Positions 1 to 9,309 of a stretch of 64,000 bases of DNA are shown one piece after another. Both the position numbers and the translations under genes were made by a program. The notes under the pieces are model-generated. The model did not search any database and was not told the origin of the DNA. It worked only from the letters and a program-made list of their open reading frames with translations. Where the stretch lies: positions 3,981,001 to 4,045,000 of the forward strand of contig NZ_CP035503.1 in NCBI RefSeq assembly GCF_006970865.1, given 5' to 3'. The DNA is from Rhodoferax sediminis (GTDB lineage: Bacteria; Pseudomonadota; Gammaproteobacteria; Burkholderiales; Burkholderiaceae_C). Within the stretch, counting starts at the first letter, position 1; the number at the start of each line of letters is the position of its first letter.

Positions 1-653
1 GCTCCGGCATCACCATGAGCAACATCGGCGTCGGCCCGGCCAACGCCAAGACCATCACCGACCACATCGCGGTGCTGCGCCCGCACGCCTGGCTCATGCT
101 GGGCCATTGCGCCGGCCTGCGCAACAGCCAGCAGCTTGGCGACTACGTGCTGGCGCACGGCTATGTGCGCGAGGACCATGTGCTCGACGAGGAGCTGCCG
201 CTGTGGGTGCCGATCCCGGCGCTGGCCGAGATCCAGGTGGCGCTACAGGATGCGGTGGCCGACGTGACGCAACTGCGCGGCGCCGCGCTCAAGGGCATCC
301 TGCGCACCGGCACCGTGGCCAGCACCGACAACCGCAACTGGGAGCTGCTGCCGCACAACACGCCACAGCGCCGCTTCAGCCAGAGCCGCGCGGTGGCGCT
401 GGACATGGAGAGCGCCACCATCGCGGCGAACGGCTTTCGCTTCCGCGTGCCCTACGGCACGCTCCTGTGCGTGTCCGACAAGCCGCTGCACGGCGAGATC
501 AAGCTGCCCGGCATGGCGAACCACTTCTACCGCGAGCGCGTGGACCAGCACCTGCGCATCGGCATCCGCGCCGTCGAGCTGCTGCGCGAGCAGCGCATCG
601 ACCAGTTGCACAGCCGCAAGCTGCGCAGTTTTTCCGAAGTGGCGTTCCAGTAG
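1..653 (+). CDS. amn: AMP nucleosidase, 3' part (cut by window edge)
   Basis: This is the C-terminal part of AMP nucleosidase, which hydrolyses AMP to adenine and ribose 5-phosphate in purine salvage. The frame is already open at base 3, with residues SGIT before the first internal Met, so the true start lies left of the window. About 216 residues are present. The motif NIGVGPANAKT and the later DMESATIAANG, followed by a CVSDKPLHGE stretch, are those of the nucleoside-phosphorylase-like catalytic domain; the E in DMES is the usual substrate-binding acid of this fold. The stop is TAG at 651-653. The gene to the right is convergent, and a family A repeat lies between them. The assignment is by recognised motifs and is fairly firm. 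Confidence 0.88.
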   Translation, partial: SGITMSNIGVGPANAKTITDHIAVLRPHAWLMLGHCAGLRNSQQLGDYVLAHGYVREDHVLDEELPLWVPIPALAEIQVALQDAVADVTQLRGAALKGILRTGTVASTDNRNWELLPHNTPQRRFSQSRAVALDMESATIAANGFRFRVPYGTLLCVSDKPLHGEIKLPGMANHFYRERVDQHLRIGIRAVELLREQRIDQLHSRKLRSFSEVAFQ

Positions 654-677
654 CGGGCACGCGCAGCCCGCCCTCGA

Positions 678-741
678 TTGCTATCAATTAAGTAGCTGCC
701 TGCGAACAACCCTATTGGGCTACAGCCTGTTTTTCTGAAAT
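678..741 (+). repeat. Family A dispersed repeat, copy 1
   Basis: A copy of the roughly 60-bp family A repeat. It carries GTAGCTGCCTGCG followed by TTGGGCTACAGCCTGTTTTT. It lies between convergent amn and the MscS-type gene and overlaps the last codons of the latter: the channel's stop codon and its final residues (EKQAVAQ) are read from the repeat's complementary strand. Confidence 0.75.
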
Positions 742-1806
742 AACCGTCTCCGCCAGTTCGGCGCGCATCAAAGGCAGGTGCTGCGGATACTCGCGCTGCA
801 TGAAATCCACCAGCGCCTCGCGCACCCGGCAGCGCAGGTCCCAGTTCTGGCCCGAGCTGGCGGAGCTCACCAGTACGCGCAACTGCATGCTGCGCTCGCC
901 GGCGTCCACCACCTGCAATTTGCACAGGCGCCGGTCCCATTCGGGCGCGTCGTCGCAGACACGCTGCGCCTGCCTGCGCAGCGGCTCCAGTGGCATGCGG
1001 TAGTCCACCCACAGGAAGACCGTGCCGATGATGCCGGCGCTCTTGCGCGTCCAGTTGTGAAACGGGTTTTCGATGAACCACTGCAGCGGAATGATCAGCC
1101 GGCGCTCATCCCAGAGCTTGAGCACCACGTAGGTGCCGGTAATTTCCTCGACGCGGCCGAAGTCCCCCTGCACCACCAGCACGTCGTCCAGGCGGATGGG
1201 CTGCGCCAGCGCAATCTGCAGCCCGGCGATCAGGTTGCTGAAAATCGGGCGCGCCGCAATCCCCGCCACCAGGCCGACCACACCAGCCGAGGCCAGCAGG
1301 CCGGCGCCGAACTGGCGCGCGCCCGGAAAGGTCATCAGCATCAGGGCCAGCCCGGCCAGCAGTACCGTGAACATGGCGATACGCGCCAGCATGTGGGTCT
1401 GGGTGTGGATGCGGCGGGCATGCAGGTTGTCTTCGACATCGAGCGGGTGCAGGCTCACGACGCCCAGCACCACGCCGCGCACGGCGCGCAGGCCCAGCCA
1501 GGTCAGAACCATCAGCAGCAGCAGGCCGTTGCCATGGCGCACGGCGTCGATCAGCGGAAAATCATCGGGCGCAATCTGCCAGACCGCCTGCAGCGCCACC
1601 AGCGGCAGCAGCACGCGGGTGGGCGCCTTGCATTGCCCCGCCGCCGCGAAGGCCACCGGCATGGTCCGCGTCAGGCGCAGCACCAGCGCCGCGCCCACGC
1701 CGTGCACCAGCAGGGCCAGCAGCACGGCCACCAGCGCGACCAGCACGAGGCGCAGCGAGGAATCGTTGGCCCAGGCGGCCAGCGCGCCCAGTTCAGGGAA
1801 AGTCAT
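712..1806 (-). CDS. MscS-family mechanosensitive ion channel
   Basis: A small-conductance mechanosensitive channel protein of the inner membrane, expected to release solutes on hypo-osmotic shock. It has 364 residues with about four to five hydrophobic helices in the N-terminal half. Next comes the pore-lining helix, rich in Ala and Gly (ASAGVVGLVAGIAARPIFSN), then the beta domain (ADVLVVQG-like segment VLVVQGDFGRVEEIT and PLQWFIENPFHNW). The C-terminus ends ISEKQAVAQ, encoded by a family A repeat, so the tail is probably not conserved. The start codon lies only 17 bases from the start of the divergent ABC gene, so the two promoters must overlap each other or the coding regions. The exact ion preference is unknown. 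Confidence 0.88.
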   Translation of the reverse strand: MTFPELGALAAWANDSSLRLVLVALVAVLLALLVHGVGAALVLRLTRTMPVAFAAAGQCKAPTRVLLPLVALQAVWQIAPDDFPLIDAVRHGNGLLLLMVLTWLGLRAVRGVVLGVVSLHPLDVEDNLHARRIHTQTHMLARIAMFTVLLAGLALMLMTFPGARQFGAGLLASAGVVGLVAGIAARPIFSNLIAGLQIALAQPIRLDDVLVVQGDFGRVEEITGTYVVLKLWDERRLIIPLQWFIENPFHNWTRKSAGIIGTVFLWVDYRMPLEPLRRQAQRVCDDAPEWDRRLCKLQVVDAGERSMQLRVLVSSASSGQNWDLRCRVREALVDFMQREYPQHLPLMRAELAETVISEKQAVAQ

Positions 1807-1823
1807 GCCGGGATAATAGTCGC

Positions 1824-2767
<944 letters not shown>

Positions 2768-2768
<1 letters not shown>

Positions 2769-3580
2769 TGACGAACATGAGCATTTGGCGCGTGCCCAAT
2801 CTGTCGGCGCGCTGGTGGCCGGTGTTCCTGCGCAACCTGCTGGTGTGGCGCAAGCTGGCCATCCCCAGCCTGGTCGGCAACATCGCCGAGCCGCTGATAT
2901 GGCTGGTGGCCTTTGGCTACGGCATGGGGGCGCTCGTAGGTCACGTGACCGTGGCCGGTGCGCAAGGCAGCGTGCAGATTCCCTACCTCCTGTTCCTGGC
3001 CAGCGGCTCTGTCTGTATGAGCGCGATGAACGCCGCCAGCTTCGAGGCGCTGTACTCGGCGTTCTCGCGCATGCATGTGCAAAAGACCTGGGACGGCATC
3101 ATGAATGCGCCGGTGAACCTGGACAACATCGTGCTGGCCGAGATGCTGTGGGCCGCCTTCAAGGCGCTGTTCAGCGTGACCGCCATCCTGCTCGTGATCC
3201 TGGCCCTGAACATCAGCCACAGCCCCAAGCTGCTGGTGGCCTGGCCGGTGCTGCTGTGCGCGGGCATCACCTTCAGCTGCATCGCGCTGATCTTCAATGC
3301 CCTGGCGCAGGGCTACGACTTCTTCACCTACTACTTCACGCTGTTCCTCACGCCCATGATGTTCCTCAGCGGCGTGTTCTTTCCGCGCGAGCAGCTGCCC
3401 GGCCTGGTGCATACGCTCTCCAGCCTGCTGCCGCTGACGCATGCGGTGGAGCTGGTGCGCCCGCTGTTCATGGACCAGTGGCCGGCGCAGCCGCTGTTGC
3501 ATGCGGGCGTGCTGGCCGCCTATACGCTGGTGACGTTCTGGATCGCGCTCGCGCTCACGCGCCGGCGCTTTCAGGGTTGA
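2768..3580 (+). CDS. ABC-2 type exporter permease (NodJ-like)
   Basis: The membrane subunit partnered with the preceding ATPase, 270 residues with six predicted hydrophobic helices and no periplasmic binding domain. The ABC-2 fold is suggested by the early NIAEPLIWLVAFGYGMG segment and by FLSGVFFPREQLP before the last helices, a motif shared with NodJ and daunorubicin-type permeases. The start ATG overlaps the stop of the ATPase gene by one base. A family A repeat follows immediately and separates the pair from the convergent GMC oxidoreductase gene. Confidence 0.9.
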
Positions 3581-3586
3581 GTCGGA

Positions 3587-3653
3587 TACTACTGTTTTGA
3601 TAGCTGTCCGCGCACGACTGATAAGGGCTACAAGCCATTTTTGCTTATAAAAT
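3587..3653 (+). repeat. Family A dispersed repeat, copy 2
   Basis: One of the best-preserved copies: TTTTGATAGCTGTCCGCGCA, then AAGGGCTACAAGCCATTTTT and an AT-rich end. It fills the gap between the convergent permease and GMC genes and ends two bases before the GMC stop codon. Confidence 0.8.
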
Positions 3654-3655
3654 GC

Positions 3656-5266
3656 TCATGCGGCCTGCGCCGCGGCCTTGATCAGGTCGGCGGCCTTCTC
3701 GGCAATCATGATGGTCGGCGCATTCGTGTTTCCGCCCACCACGCGCGGCATGATGGAGGCGTCCACCACGCGCAGGCCGGCCACGCCGTGCACGCGCAGC
3801 TCGGCGTCCACCACGGCCAGCGCGTCGCGGCCCATGCGGCAGGTGCCGACCGGGTGGTAAATCGTGTCGGCATGGTTGCGGATGAACCGCTCGATCTGCT
3901 CGTCGGTGTGCGCGCCGGCGGAGGCCGGCATCTCCACACCGCGGTAGTCGGCCAGCACCGGCTGCGACAGGATGTGGCGCATCAGCCTGAAGCCGCGCAG
4001 CAGGCGGCTCAGGTCGTCCGGCTCGCCCAGGAAGTTCGGGTCGATCAGCGGCGCCGCCAGCGGGTCGGCGCTGGCCAGCTTCACGCTGCCGCGGCTTTTC
4101 GGGCGCAACAGGCACACATGGCATGAATAGCCGTGGCCGAAGCTGGTCGTGCGGCCGTGGTTCACCAGCTTGCCGATCACAAAGTGCAGCTGCAAATCCG
4201 GAATTGGCTCGCCCGGCTGGCTCTTGATGAAGCCGCCGGCTTCGGCAAAATTGGTGGTGAGCATGCCGCGGCGGTGGCGGCGCCACTCGAAAATGCCCTT
4301 GAGCGCGCGCAGCAGTCCGACCGGGGAAATACCGAACAGGTCCCTCAAGTGCGGCGCGTCCACCACCTGCACCACGTCCACGTGGTCGTGCAGGTTCTCT
4401 CCCACACCCGGCAGGTCGTGCACGGTGGCAATGCCGTGCTGCCGCAACTGTGCGCCGGGGCCGATGCCCGACAGCATCAGCACTTGCGGCGACTGCAGCG
4501 AGCCAGCGCACAGCAGCACCTCGCGCGTGGCCTTGATCTGTTCGAGCTGGCCACCACGGCGGTATTCCACGCCGACGGCGCGCCGGCCCTCGGTCAGGAT
4601 GCGGGTGGTGGTCGCGCCGGTGATGACCTGCAGGTTGGGCCGCGACAGGTTCGGCGTGAGGTAGGCCTTGGCGGCGCTGCAGCGTTCGCCGTTTTTATGC
4701 GTGACCTGGTACATGCCCACGCCTTCCTGCTCGGCACCGTTGAAGTCGTGGTTCACGGCAAAGCCCGCCTCCCGCCCGGCGCGCACAAACACCGGGCCGA
4801 AGCGGTTCGGACTGCGCAGGTCCGCCACATTCAGCGGGCCGCCCGTGCCGTGCCAGGCATCGGCCCCGCGCTCGTTGTGCTCGGAGCGCCTGAAATACGG
4901 CAGCACCTCGTCAAAGCTCCAGCCCGGATTGCCCTGCGCGGCCCAATGGTCGTAGTCGCTATGGTGGCCGCGGGCGTAGATCATGGCGTTGATCGAGCTG
5001 GAGCCGCCCAGCACCTTGCCGCGCGGCTGGTAGCCGCGCCGCCCGTTCAGGCCGGGCTGCGGCACCGTCTCGAACGCCCAGTTGGCCTGCCCGTTCCTGG
5101 CCAGCAGCGCCAGTCCGGCCGGGCAGTGGATCAGCACGCTCTTGTCGACCGGGCCGGCCTCCAGCAGGCAGACCCGGATGGCCGGGTCCTCGCTCAGGCG
5201 CGCCGCCAGCACGCAGCCGGCGGAACCGCCGCCGATGATGATGTAGTCGAACATGCCTGTTTCCAT
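3656..5266 (-). CDS. GMC-family FAD oxidoreductase (choline/alcohol dehydrogenase type)
   Basis: A glucose-methanol-choline family flavoenzyme that oxidises an alcohol to an aldehyde; 536 residues, usual for the family. The N-terminal FAD-binding motif is [18 protein letters not shown]. The first GMC signature is the [14 protein letters not shown] stretch [19 protein letters not shown]. The C-terminus holds HPVGTCRMG and the [19 protein letters not shown] segment with the active-site His/Asn pair. I chose the ATG at 5266, preceded by GGAG; an in-frame ATG at 5254 would give 532 residues. It stands alone, divergent from the hydroxyacyl-CoA dehydrogenase gene. The substrate is not determined: without a betaine aldehyde dehydrogenase or bet regulator next to it, choline is only one possibility. 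Confidence 0.87.
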   Translation of the reverse strand: METGMFDYIIIGGGSAGCVLAARLSEDPAIRVCLLEAGPVDKSVLIHCPAGLALLARNGQANWAFETVPQPGLNGRRGYQPRGKVLGGSSSINAMIYARGHHSDYDHWAAQGNPGWSFDEVLPYFRRSEHNERGADAWHGTGGPLNVADLRSPNRFGPVFVRAGREAGFAVNHDFNGAEQEGVGMYQVTHKNGERCSAAKAYLTPNLSRPNLQVITGATTTRILTEGRRAVGVEYRRGGQLEQIKATREVLLCAGSLQSPQVLMLSGIGPGAQLRQHGIATVHDLPGVGENLHDHVDVVQVVDAPHLRDLFGISPVGLLRALKGIFEWRRHRRGMLTTNFAEAGGFIKSQPGEPIPDLQLHFVIGKLVNHGRTTSFGHGYSCHVCLLRPKSRGSVKLASADPLAAPLIDPNFLGEPDDLSRLLRGFRLMRHILSQPVLADYRGVEMPASAGAHTDEQIERFIRNHADTIYHPVGTCRMGRDALAVVDAELRVHGVAGLRVVDASIMPRVVGGNTNAPTIMIAEKAADLIKAAAQAA

Positions 5267-5379
5267 GGGACTCCGCGGATCTGGTTTGTTTTTCTGGCCA
5301 GTGCGTACGTTACAACAAATGCCGCCATGAGCCGATAACATAGGCGGTTGACACATTTCAACCCTGGAAAAGGATCAAC

Positions 5380-6228
5380 ATGGACATTCGGACAGTGGGC
5401 ATCATCGGCGCAGGCACCATGGGCAACGGCATTGCGCAGGCATGTGCCGTCTCGGGCATCGACGTGGTGATGGTGGACATCTCCGATGCGGCCGTCGATA
5501 AAGGCATTGCCACGATCGCCGGCAGCCTGGACCGCCTGATCAAGAAGGACAAGATCAGCGCGCTTGAGAAGGCCACGGCGCTGGCGCGCATCAAGGGCTC
5601 GGCCCGCTATGAAGACCTGAAATCCGCGCAACTGGTGATCGAGGCCGCCACCGAGAACTACGAACTCAAGCTCAAGATCCTGAAGCAGGCCGACGCGCTG
5701 CTCGCGCCCGAGGTGATCATCGCCTCCAACACCTCGTCGATCTCCATCACCAAACTGGCCGCCGCCACCTCGCGCCCTGACCGCTTCATCGGCATGCACT
5801 TTTTCAACCCGGTGCCGATGATGGCGCTGGTGGAAATCATCCGCGGCCTACAGACCAGCGATGCTACCCACGACGCGGTGCACGCCATGGCCACCGCGCT
5901 GGGCAAGTCGCCGATCACCGTGAAGAACGCGCCGGGCTTCGTGGTGAACCGCATCCTGGTGCCGATGATCAACGAAGCGTTTTTTGTGCTGGCCGAAGGG
6001 CTGGCCACGCCCGAAGACATCGATGCCGGCATGAAGCTGGGCTGCAACCAGCCGATCGGCCCGCTGGCGCTGGCCGACATGATCGGCCTGGACGTGTGCC
6101 TGGCGGTGATGGACGTCTACCTCACCGAGTTCGGCGACAGCAAGTACCGTCCGTGCCCGCTGCTGAAGGAAATGGTGGCCGCGGGACGGCTGGGCCGCAA
6201 GACCGGGCAAGGCGTTTACAAGTACTGA
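5380..6228 (+). CDS. 3-hydroxyacyl-CoA (3-hydroxybutyryl-CoA) dehydrogenase
   Basis: An NAD-dependent 3-hydroxyacyl-CoA dehydrogenase, 282 residues, the length of single-domain-pair Hbd/PaaH enzymes. The Rossmann motif GIIGAGTMGNGIAQA is at residues 7-21. The catalytic His is in GMHFFNPVPMM, and the C-terminal dimer domain carries the family motif GFVVNRILVPMINEA. It is preceded by AAAGGATC. It is followed after 14 bases by an enoyl-CoA hydratase gene, so the two probably act together in beta-oxidation or in a CoA-thioester degradation route. Confidence 0.92.
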   Translation: MDIRTVGIIGAGTMGNGIAQACAVSGIDVVMVDISDAAVDKGIATIAGSLDRLIKKDKISALEKATALARIKGSARYEDLKSAQLVIEAATENYELKLKILKQADALLAPEVIIASNTSSISITKLAAATSRPDRFIGMHFFNPVPMMALVEIIRGLQTSDATHDAVHAMATALGKSPITVKNAPGFVVNRILVPMINEAFFVLAEGLATPEDIDAGMKLGCNQPIGPLALADMIGLDVCLAVMDVYLTEFGDSKYRPCPLLKEMVAAGRLGRKTGQGVYKY

Positions 6229-6242
6229 AAGAAGAGGCGCGC

Positions 6243-7049
6243 ATGAGCACACAGGAACACCTTGAGGGCAGCATCGACTGCGAGGTGCTGGAGCACGTGC
6301 TGCTGATCAGCATCAACCGCCCGGCCAAGCGCAATGGCTTCACCCCGAAGATGTTCCGCGAGCTCGGCGAAGCCTATACGCGGCTGGACGACGACCCGGC
6401 GCTGCGCGTGGGGGTGCTGCACGCCATGGGCGAGCACTTCACCGCGGGACTGGATCTGCCGACCATCGCGCCGCTGATGCAGCGCGGCGAGAAGGCCGTG
6501 CCGCTGGGCCTGGTCGACCCCTTGAACCTTGGCATGGAGGGCTACCGGCGCCGCACCAAGCCGATGCTGGTGGCGGTCAAGGGAATCACCTACACACTGG
6601 GCATCGAGCTGATGCTGGCGGCCGACATCGTGGTCGCAGCCGACAACTGCCGCTTCTCGCAACTCGAAGTCAAGCGCGGCATCATGGCCACGGGCGGCGC
6701 CACGCTGCGCATGGCCGAGCGCGCGGGCCTGGGCAATGCGCTGCTGCATTTGCTGACCGGTGACGAGTTCGGCAGCGCCGAGGCACTGCGGCTGAACTTC
6801 GTGCAAAAGGTGGTGCCCGCGGGCCGGGAGCTGGACGAGGCGCTGCGCCTGGCACAGACCGTCGCCGCGCAGGCACCGCTGGCTGTGGTGGCCTCGCGGC
6901 TGAACGCGCTCAAGGCCGTCGAGCACGGCCCGCTGGTCGCGATGCATGAATTCATACCGGTACAGCGGCGACTGGCCAACAGCATTGATGCAGCCGAGGG
7001 CGTGCGCTCGTTCGCCGAAAAACGGCCTGCACGCTTTTCGGGCCGCTGA
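6243..7049 (+). CDS. Enoyl-CoA hydratase/isomerase family protein
   Basis: A crotonase-fold protein of 268 residues. The first oxyanion-hole segment is GEHFTAGLDL and the second is around KGITYTLGIELMLAADIVVA. The usual GGG of the second segment is replaced by TLG, so the reaction may not be plain hydration. The start ATG at 6243 follows GAAAGAAGAGGCGC, a reasonable ribosome site. It forms an operon with the upstream hydroxyacyl-CoA dehydrogenase gene. The specific substrate is unknown. Confidence 0.87.
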   Translation: MSTQEHLEGSIDCEVLEHVLLISINRPAKRNGFTPKMFRELGEAYTRLDDDPALRVGVLHAMGEHFTAGLDLPTIAPLMQRGEKAVPLGLVDPLNLGMEGYRRRTKPMLVAVKGITYTLGIELMLAADIVVAADNCRFSQLEVKRGIMATGGATLRMAERAGLGNALLHLLTGDEFGSAEALRLNFVQKVVPAGRELDEALRLAQTVAAQAPLAVVASRLNALKAVEHGPLVAMHEFIPVQRRLANSIDAAEGVRSFAEKRPARFSGR

Positions 7050-7086
7050 TCCGGCGAATTGCCGGTTCGGTTGGGTTTATTTACAA

Positions 7087-7122
7087 AATTAAATTGCACA
7101 CAATTTAATTGCTCACTATAAT
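7087..7122 (+). promoter_or_regulatory. ohrR promoter with overlapping OhrR operator
   Basis: A perfect inverted repeat, AATTAAATTG (7087-7096) and CAATTTAATT (7101-7110) around CACA, matches the AT-rich OhrR boxes known from other bacteria. It overlaps a good sigma-70 promoter: TTGCAC at 7094-7099, a 17-base spacer and TATAAT at 7117-7122. OhrR bound here would block RNA polymerase. The expected start of transcription falls on or next to the ATG at 7129, which suggests a leaderless or nearly leaderless message. Confidence 0.85.
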
Positions 7123-7128
7123 TCAGCC

Positions 7129-7578
7129 ATGGCAACGCGAAAACTCGATCCCGACCAGGCCCTGCTGCTGGACAACCAGCTGTGCTTCGCGCTGTATTCC
7201 ACCTCGCTGGCGATGACCAAGCTGTACAAACCGCTGCTCGATGGGCTCGGACTGACCTACCCGCAATATCTGGTCATGCTGGTGCTGTGGGAACGGGACG
7301 GGTTGACGGTGTCCGAGCTCGGCGAGCGCCTGTACCTCGACTCGGGCACGCTCACGCCGCTGCTCAAGCGGCTGGAGGCCGCCGGCTTGATCAGCCGCAT
7401 CCGCGCGGTAACGGACGAGCGCCGCGTGCACCTCACGCTGACCGCGGCCGGACGCCGGCTCAAGGTCCGCGCCGCGAAGATTCCGGGCTGCATTCTCGAT
7501 GCCAGCCAATGCTCGCTCTCCGAACTGGTCAGCCTCACCAAGCAGGTTCAGGCCCTGCGCCAGAGACTGGTCACCTGA
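7129..7578 (+). CDS. ohrR: OhrR, organic-hydroperoxide-sensing MarR-family repressor
   Basis: A 149-residue MarR-family repressor. The sensing cysteine is C19 in the segment NQLCFALYSTS, as in OhrR proteins; C121 and C128 near the C-terminus could form the second half of a two-Cys switch. The winged-helix part contains LTVSELGERLYLDSGTLTPL and the wing VTDERRVHLTLT. It lies 52 bases ahead of ohr in the same direction, downstream of a clear operator, so it is autoregulated and controls ohr. No Shine-Dalgarno sequence is visible ahead of its ATG. Confidence 0.93.
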   Translation: MATRKLDPDQALLLDNQLCFALYSTSLAMTKLYKPLLDGLGLTYPQYLVMLVLWERDGLTVSELGERLYLDSGTLTPLLKRLEAAGLISRIRAVTDERRVHLTLTAAGRRLKVRAAKIPGCILDASQCSLSELVSLTKQVQALRQRLVT

Positions 7579-7630
7579 CGATTTCTCAACCCGCTTCATG
7601 CCCGAAGCACTATTTCCCAAAGGAGTCCCC

Positions 7631-8053
7631 ATGCCTACGAAACTCGAGAAAGTCCTGTACACCGCCCACACTCACACCACCGGCGGGCGCGACAATGGCG
7701 CCGCGCGCTCAGACGATGGCCGCCTGGAGGTCAAGCTGTCGTCCCCGGGCGCGTCCGGCACCGGCACCAACCCCGAGCAGATGTTCGCGGCCGGCTACTC
7801 GGCCTGCTTTATCGGCGCCATCAAGGCGGTGGCCGGCAAGATGAAAGTCTCCGTGCCGGCCGACGTGGCGGTGGATGCGGAGGTGGATCTCGGCCCGATC
7901 CCGAACGCCTATGGCATCGCCGCGCGCCTGAAGGTCAGCCTGCCCGGCATGGAGCGCGCTGCCGCCCAGGCGCTGGTGGACGCTGCGCACCAGGTCTGCC
8001 CGTATTCGAATGCCACGCGCGGCAACATCGACGTGACCATCACGCTCGCGTAA
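7631..8053 (+). CDS. ohr: Ohr, organic hydroperoxide reductase (OsmC family)
   Basis: A thiol peroxidase of 140 residues that reduces organic hydroperoxides using two cysteines. Both are present: C59 in AAGYSACFIGA and C123 in HQVCPYSNATRGN, the standard Ohr positions. The start ATG follows AAAGGAGTCCCC, a strong ribosome site. It is downstream of ohrR and followed by a rho-independent terminator. Confidence 0.95.
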   Translation: MPTKLEKVLYTAHTHTTGGRDNGAARSDDGRLEVKLSSPGASGTGTNPEQMFAAGYSACFIGAIKAVAGKMKVSVPADVAVDAEVDLGPIPNAYGIAARLKVSLPGMERAAAQALVDAAHQVCPYSNATRGNIDVTITLA

Positions 8054-8076
8054 ACCAGCCCAGCTGTCACCCAGGC

Positions 8077-8112
8077 GGCCTGCCGGTGTTGAACCGGCGG
8101 GCCGTTTCGTTT
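8077..8112 (+). terminator. Rho-independent terminator after ohr
   Basis: An 11-bp stem (8077-8087 with 8093-8103, one G-T pair) with loop GTTGA, followed by GTTTCGTTT. It ends only 11 bases before the next ATG, so any separate promoter for the next gene must overlap this hairpin, or that gene relies on read-through. Confidence 0.8.
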
Positions 8113-8123
8113 AGGGTCGCCCC

Positions 8124-9212
8124 ATGAACACCACCCTGCTCGTCCAGAAAAACCGGCTCAGCACCACGCGGTTGACTACCGCGCCAGATACCGCGCTTGC
8201 ACCTGATCAGATTCGCGTCCAGGTAGACAAGTTCGCGCTGACCTCCAACAACATCACCTACGCCGCGTTCGGCGAGGCCATGAGCTACTGGGAGTTCTAT
8301 CCCACGCACGAAGACGGCTGGGGCATCGTGCCCGTATGGGGCTTTGGTACGGTGGCGCAGTCACTGCACGCCGGCATCGCGGTGGGCGAGCGGCTGTACG
8401 GCTACTGGCCGATGGCAAGCAGCGCGGTGCTGTCGCCGACCCGGCTCTCACCAGGCAGTTTTGTCGACGGCGCCGCGCACCGTGCGCCGCTGCACGCGGT
8501 CTACAACCAGGTCATGCGCTGCGCCGCCGATCCGTTCTACAGCCCAGATACCGAAGACCTGCAGGCGCTGCTGCGGCCGCTGTTCATCACCTCGTGGCTG
8601 ATCGACGACTTCCTGGCCGATAACGATTTTTTCCAGGCCGACGTGATGCTGCTGTCCAGCGCGTCGAGCAAAACCGCCTACGGCACGGCGTTCCAGCTCC
8701 AGAGGCGGCCGGGCATCGAGGTCGTGGGCCTGACCTCGGCCGGTAACCAGGCGTTTTGCGAGAGCCTGGGCTGCTACAGCCGGGTGCTGACGTACGAGCA
8801 GCTCGATCAGATCGCCGCCGAGGCGCCCTGCGTCTATATCGACTTTGCCGGCAGCGCGGAGTTGCGCCGCGCCATCCACACGCGCTTCGCTCACCTGAAG
8901 TTCAGCAGCTCGATCGGCGGCACGCACGTCGAGCAGCTCGGCGGCGCCAGGGACCTGCCAGGGCCGCGCGCCACGTTGTTCTTTGCCCCCGCGCAAATCA
9001 AGAAGCGGCACGCGGACTGGGGCGCCGAGGGCCTGGGCCAGCGGCTGCTGCAGGCCTGGCAGGGTTTTGTGCACCAGGTCAGCAACCCGGCCGCGCCGTG
9101 GCTCACGGTGGCACACCATCATGGCCCCGAGGCGGTGCAGGCCGCCTACGCGCAGGTACTGGCCGGGCACGGCGACCCACGTGTCGGGCAAATGCTGTCG
9201 CTATTAACCTGA
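8124..9212 (+). CDS. DUF2855 family protein
   Basis: A 362-residue protein that I place in the DUF2855 family, distantly related to medium-chain dehydrogenases/reductases but without their zinc cysteines or a clean nucleotide motif. Visible segments are KFALTSNNITYAAFGEAM near the start and LLSSASSKTAYGTAFQL in the middle, the latter resembling a degenerate cofactor-binding region. The function is unknown. The stop codon lies inside a family A repeat. Confidence 0.78.
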   Translation: MNTTLLVQKNRLSTTRLTTAPDTALAPDQIRVQVDKFALTSNNITYAAFGEAMSYWEFYPTHEDGWGIVPVWGFGTVAQSLHAGIAVGERLYGYWPMASSAVLSPTRLSPGSFVDGAAHRAPLHAVYNQVMRCAADPFYSPDTEDLQALLRPLFITSWLIDDFLADNDFFQADVMLLSSASSKTAYGTAFQLQRRPGIEVVGLTSAGNQAFCESLGCYSRVLTYEQLDQIAAEAPCVYIDFAGSAELRRAIHTRFAHLKFSSSIGGTHVEQLGGARDLPGPRATLFFAPAQIKKRHADWGAEGLGQRLLQAWQGFVHQVSNPAAPWLTVAHHHGPEAVQAAYAQVLAGHGDPRVGQMLSLLT

Positions 9213-9261
9213 TAGCAAACTGCGCAAATAAATCAAGGGTTTGCAGGCTATTTCTTCCTGA
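9201..9261 (+). repeat. Family A dispersed repeat, copy 3
   Basis: A divergent copy: CCTGATAGCAAACTGCGCAA, then AAGGGTTTGCAGGCTATTTC. It spans the last codons and stop of the DUF2855 gene and the gap before srkA. Confidence 0.65.
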
Positions 9262-9309
9262 TACCCGTGCCCCGCGCTGCCCTGCCTCCGGGGCGGCGAC
9301 AATCACCCC

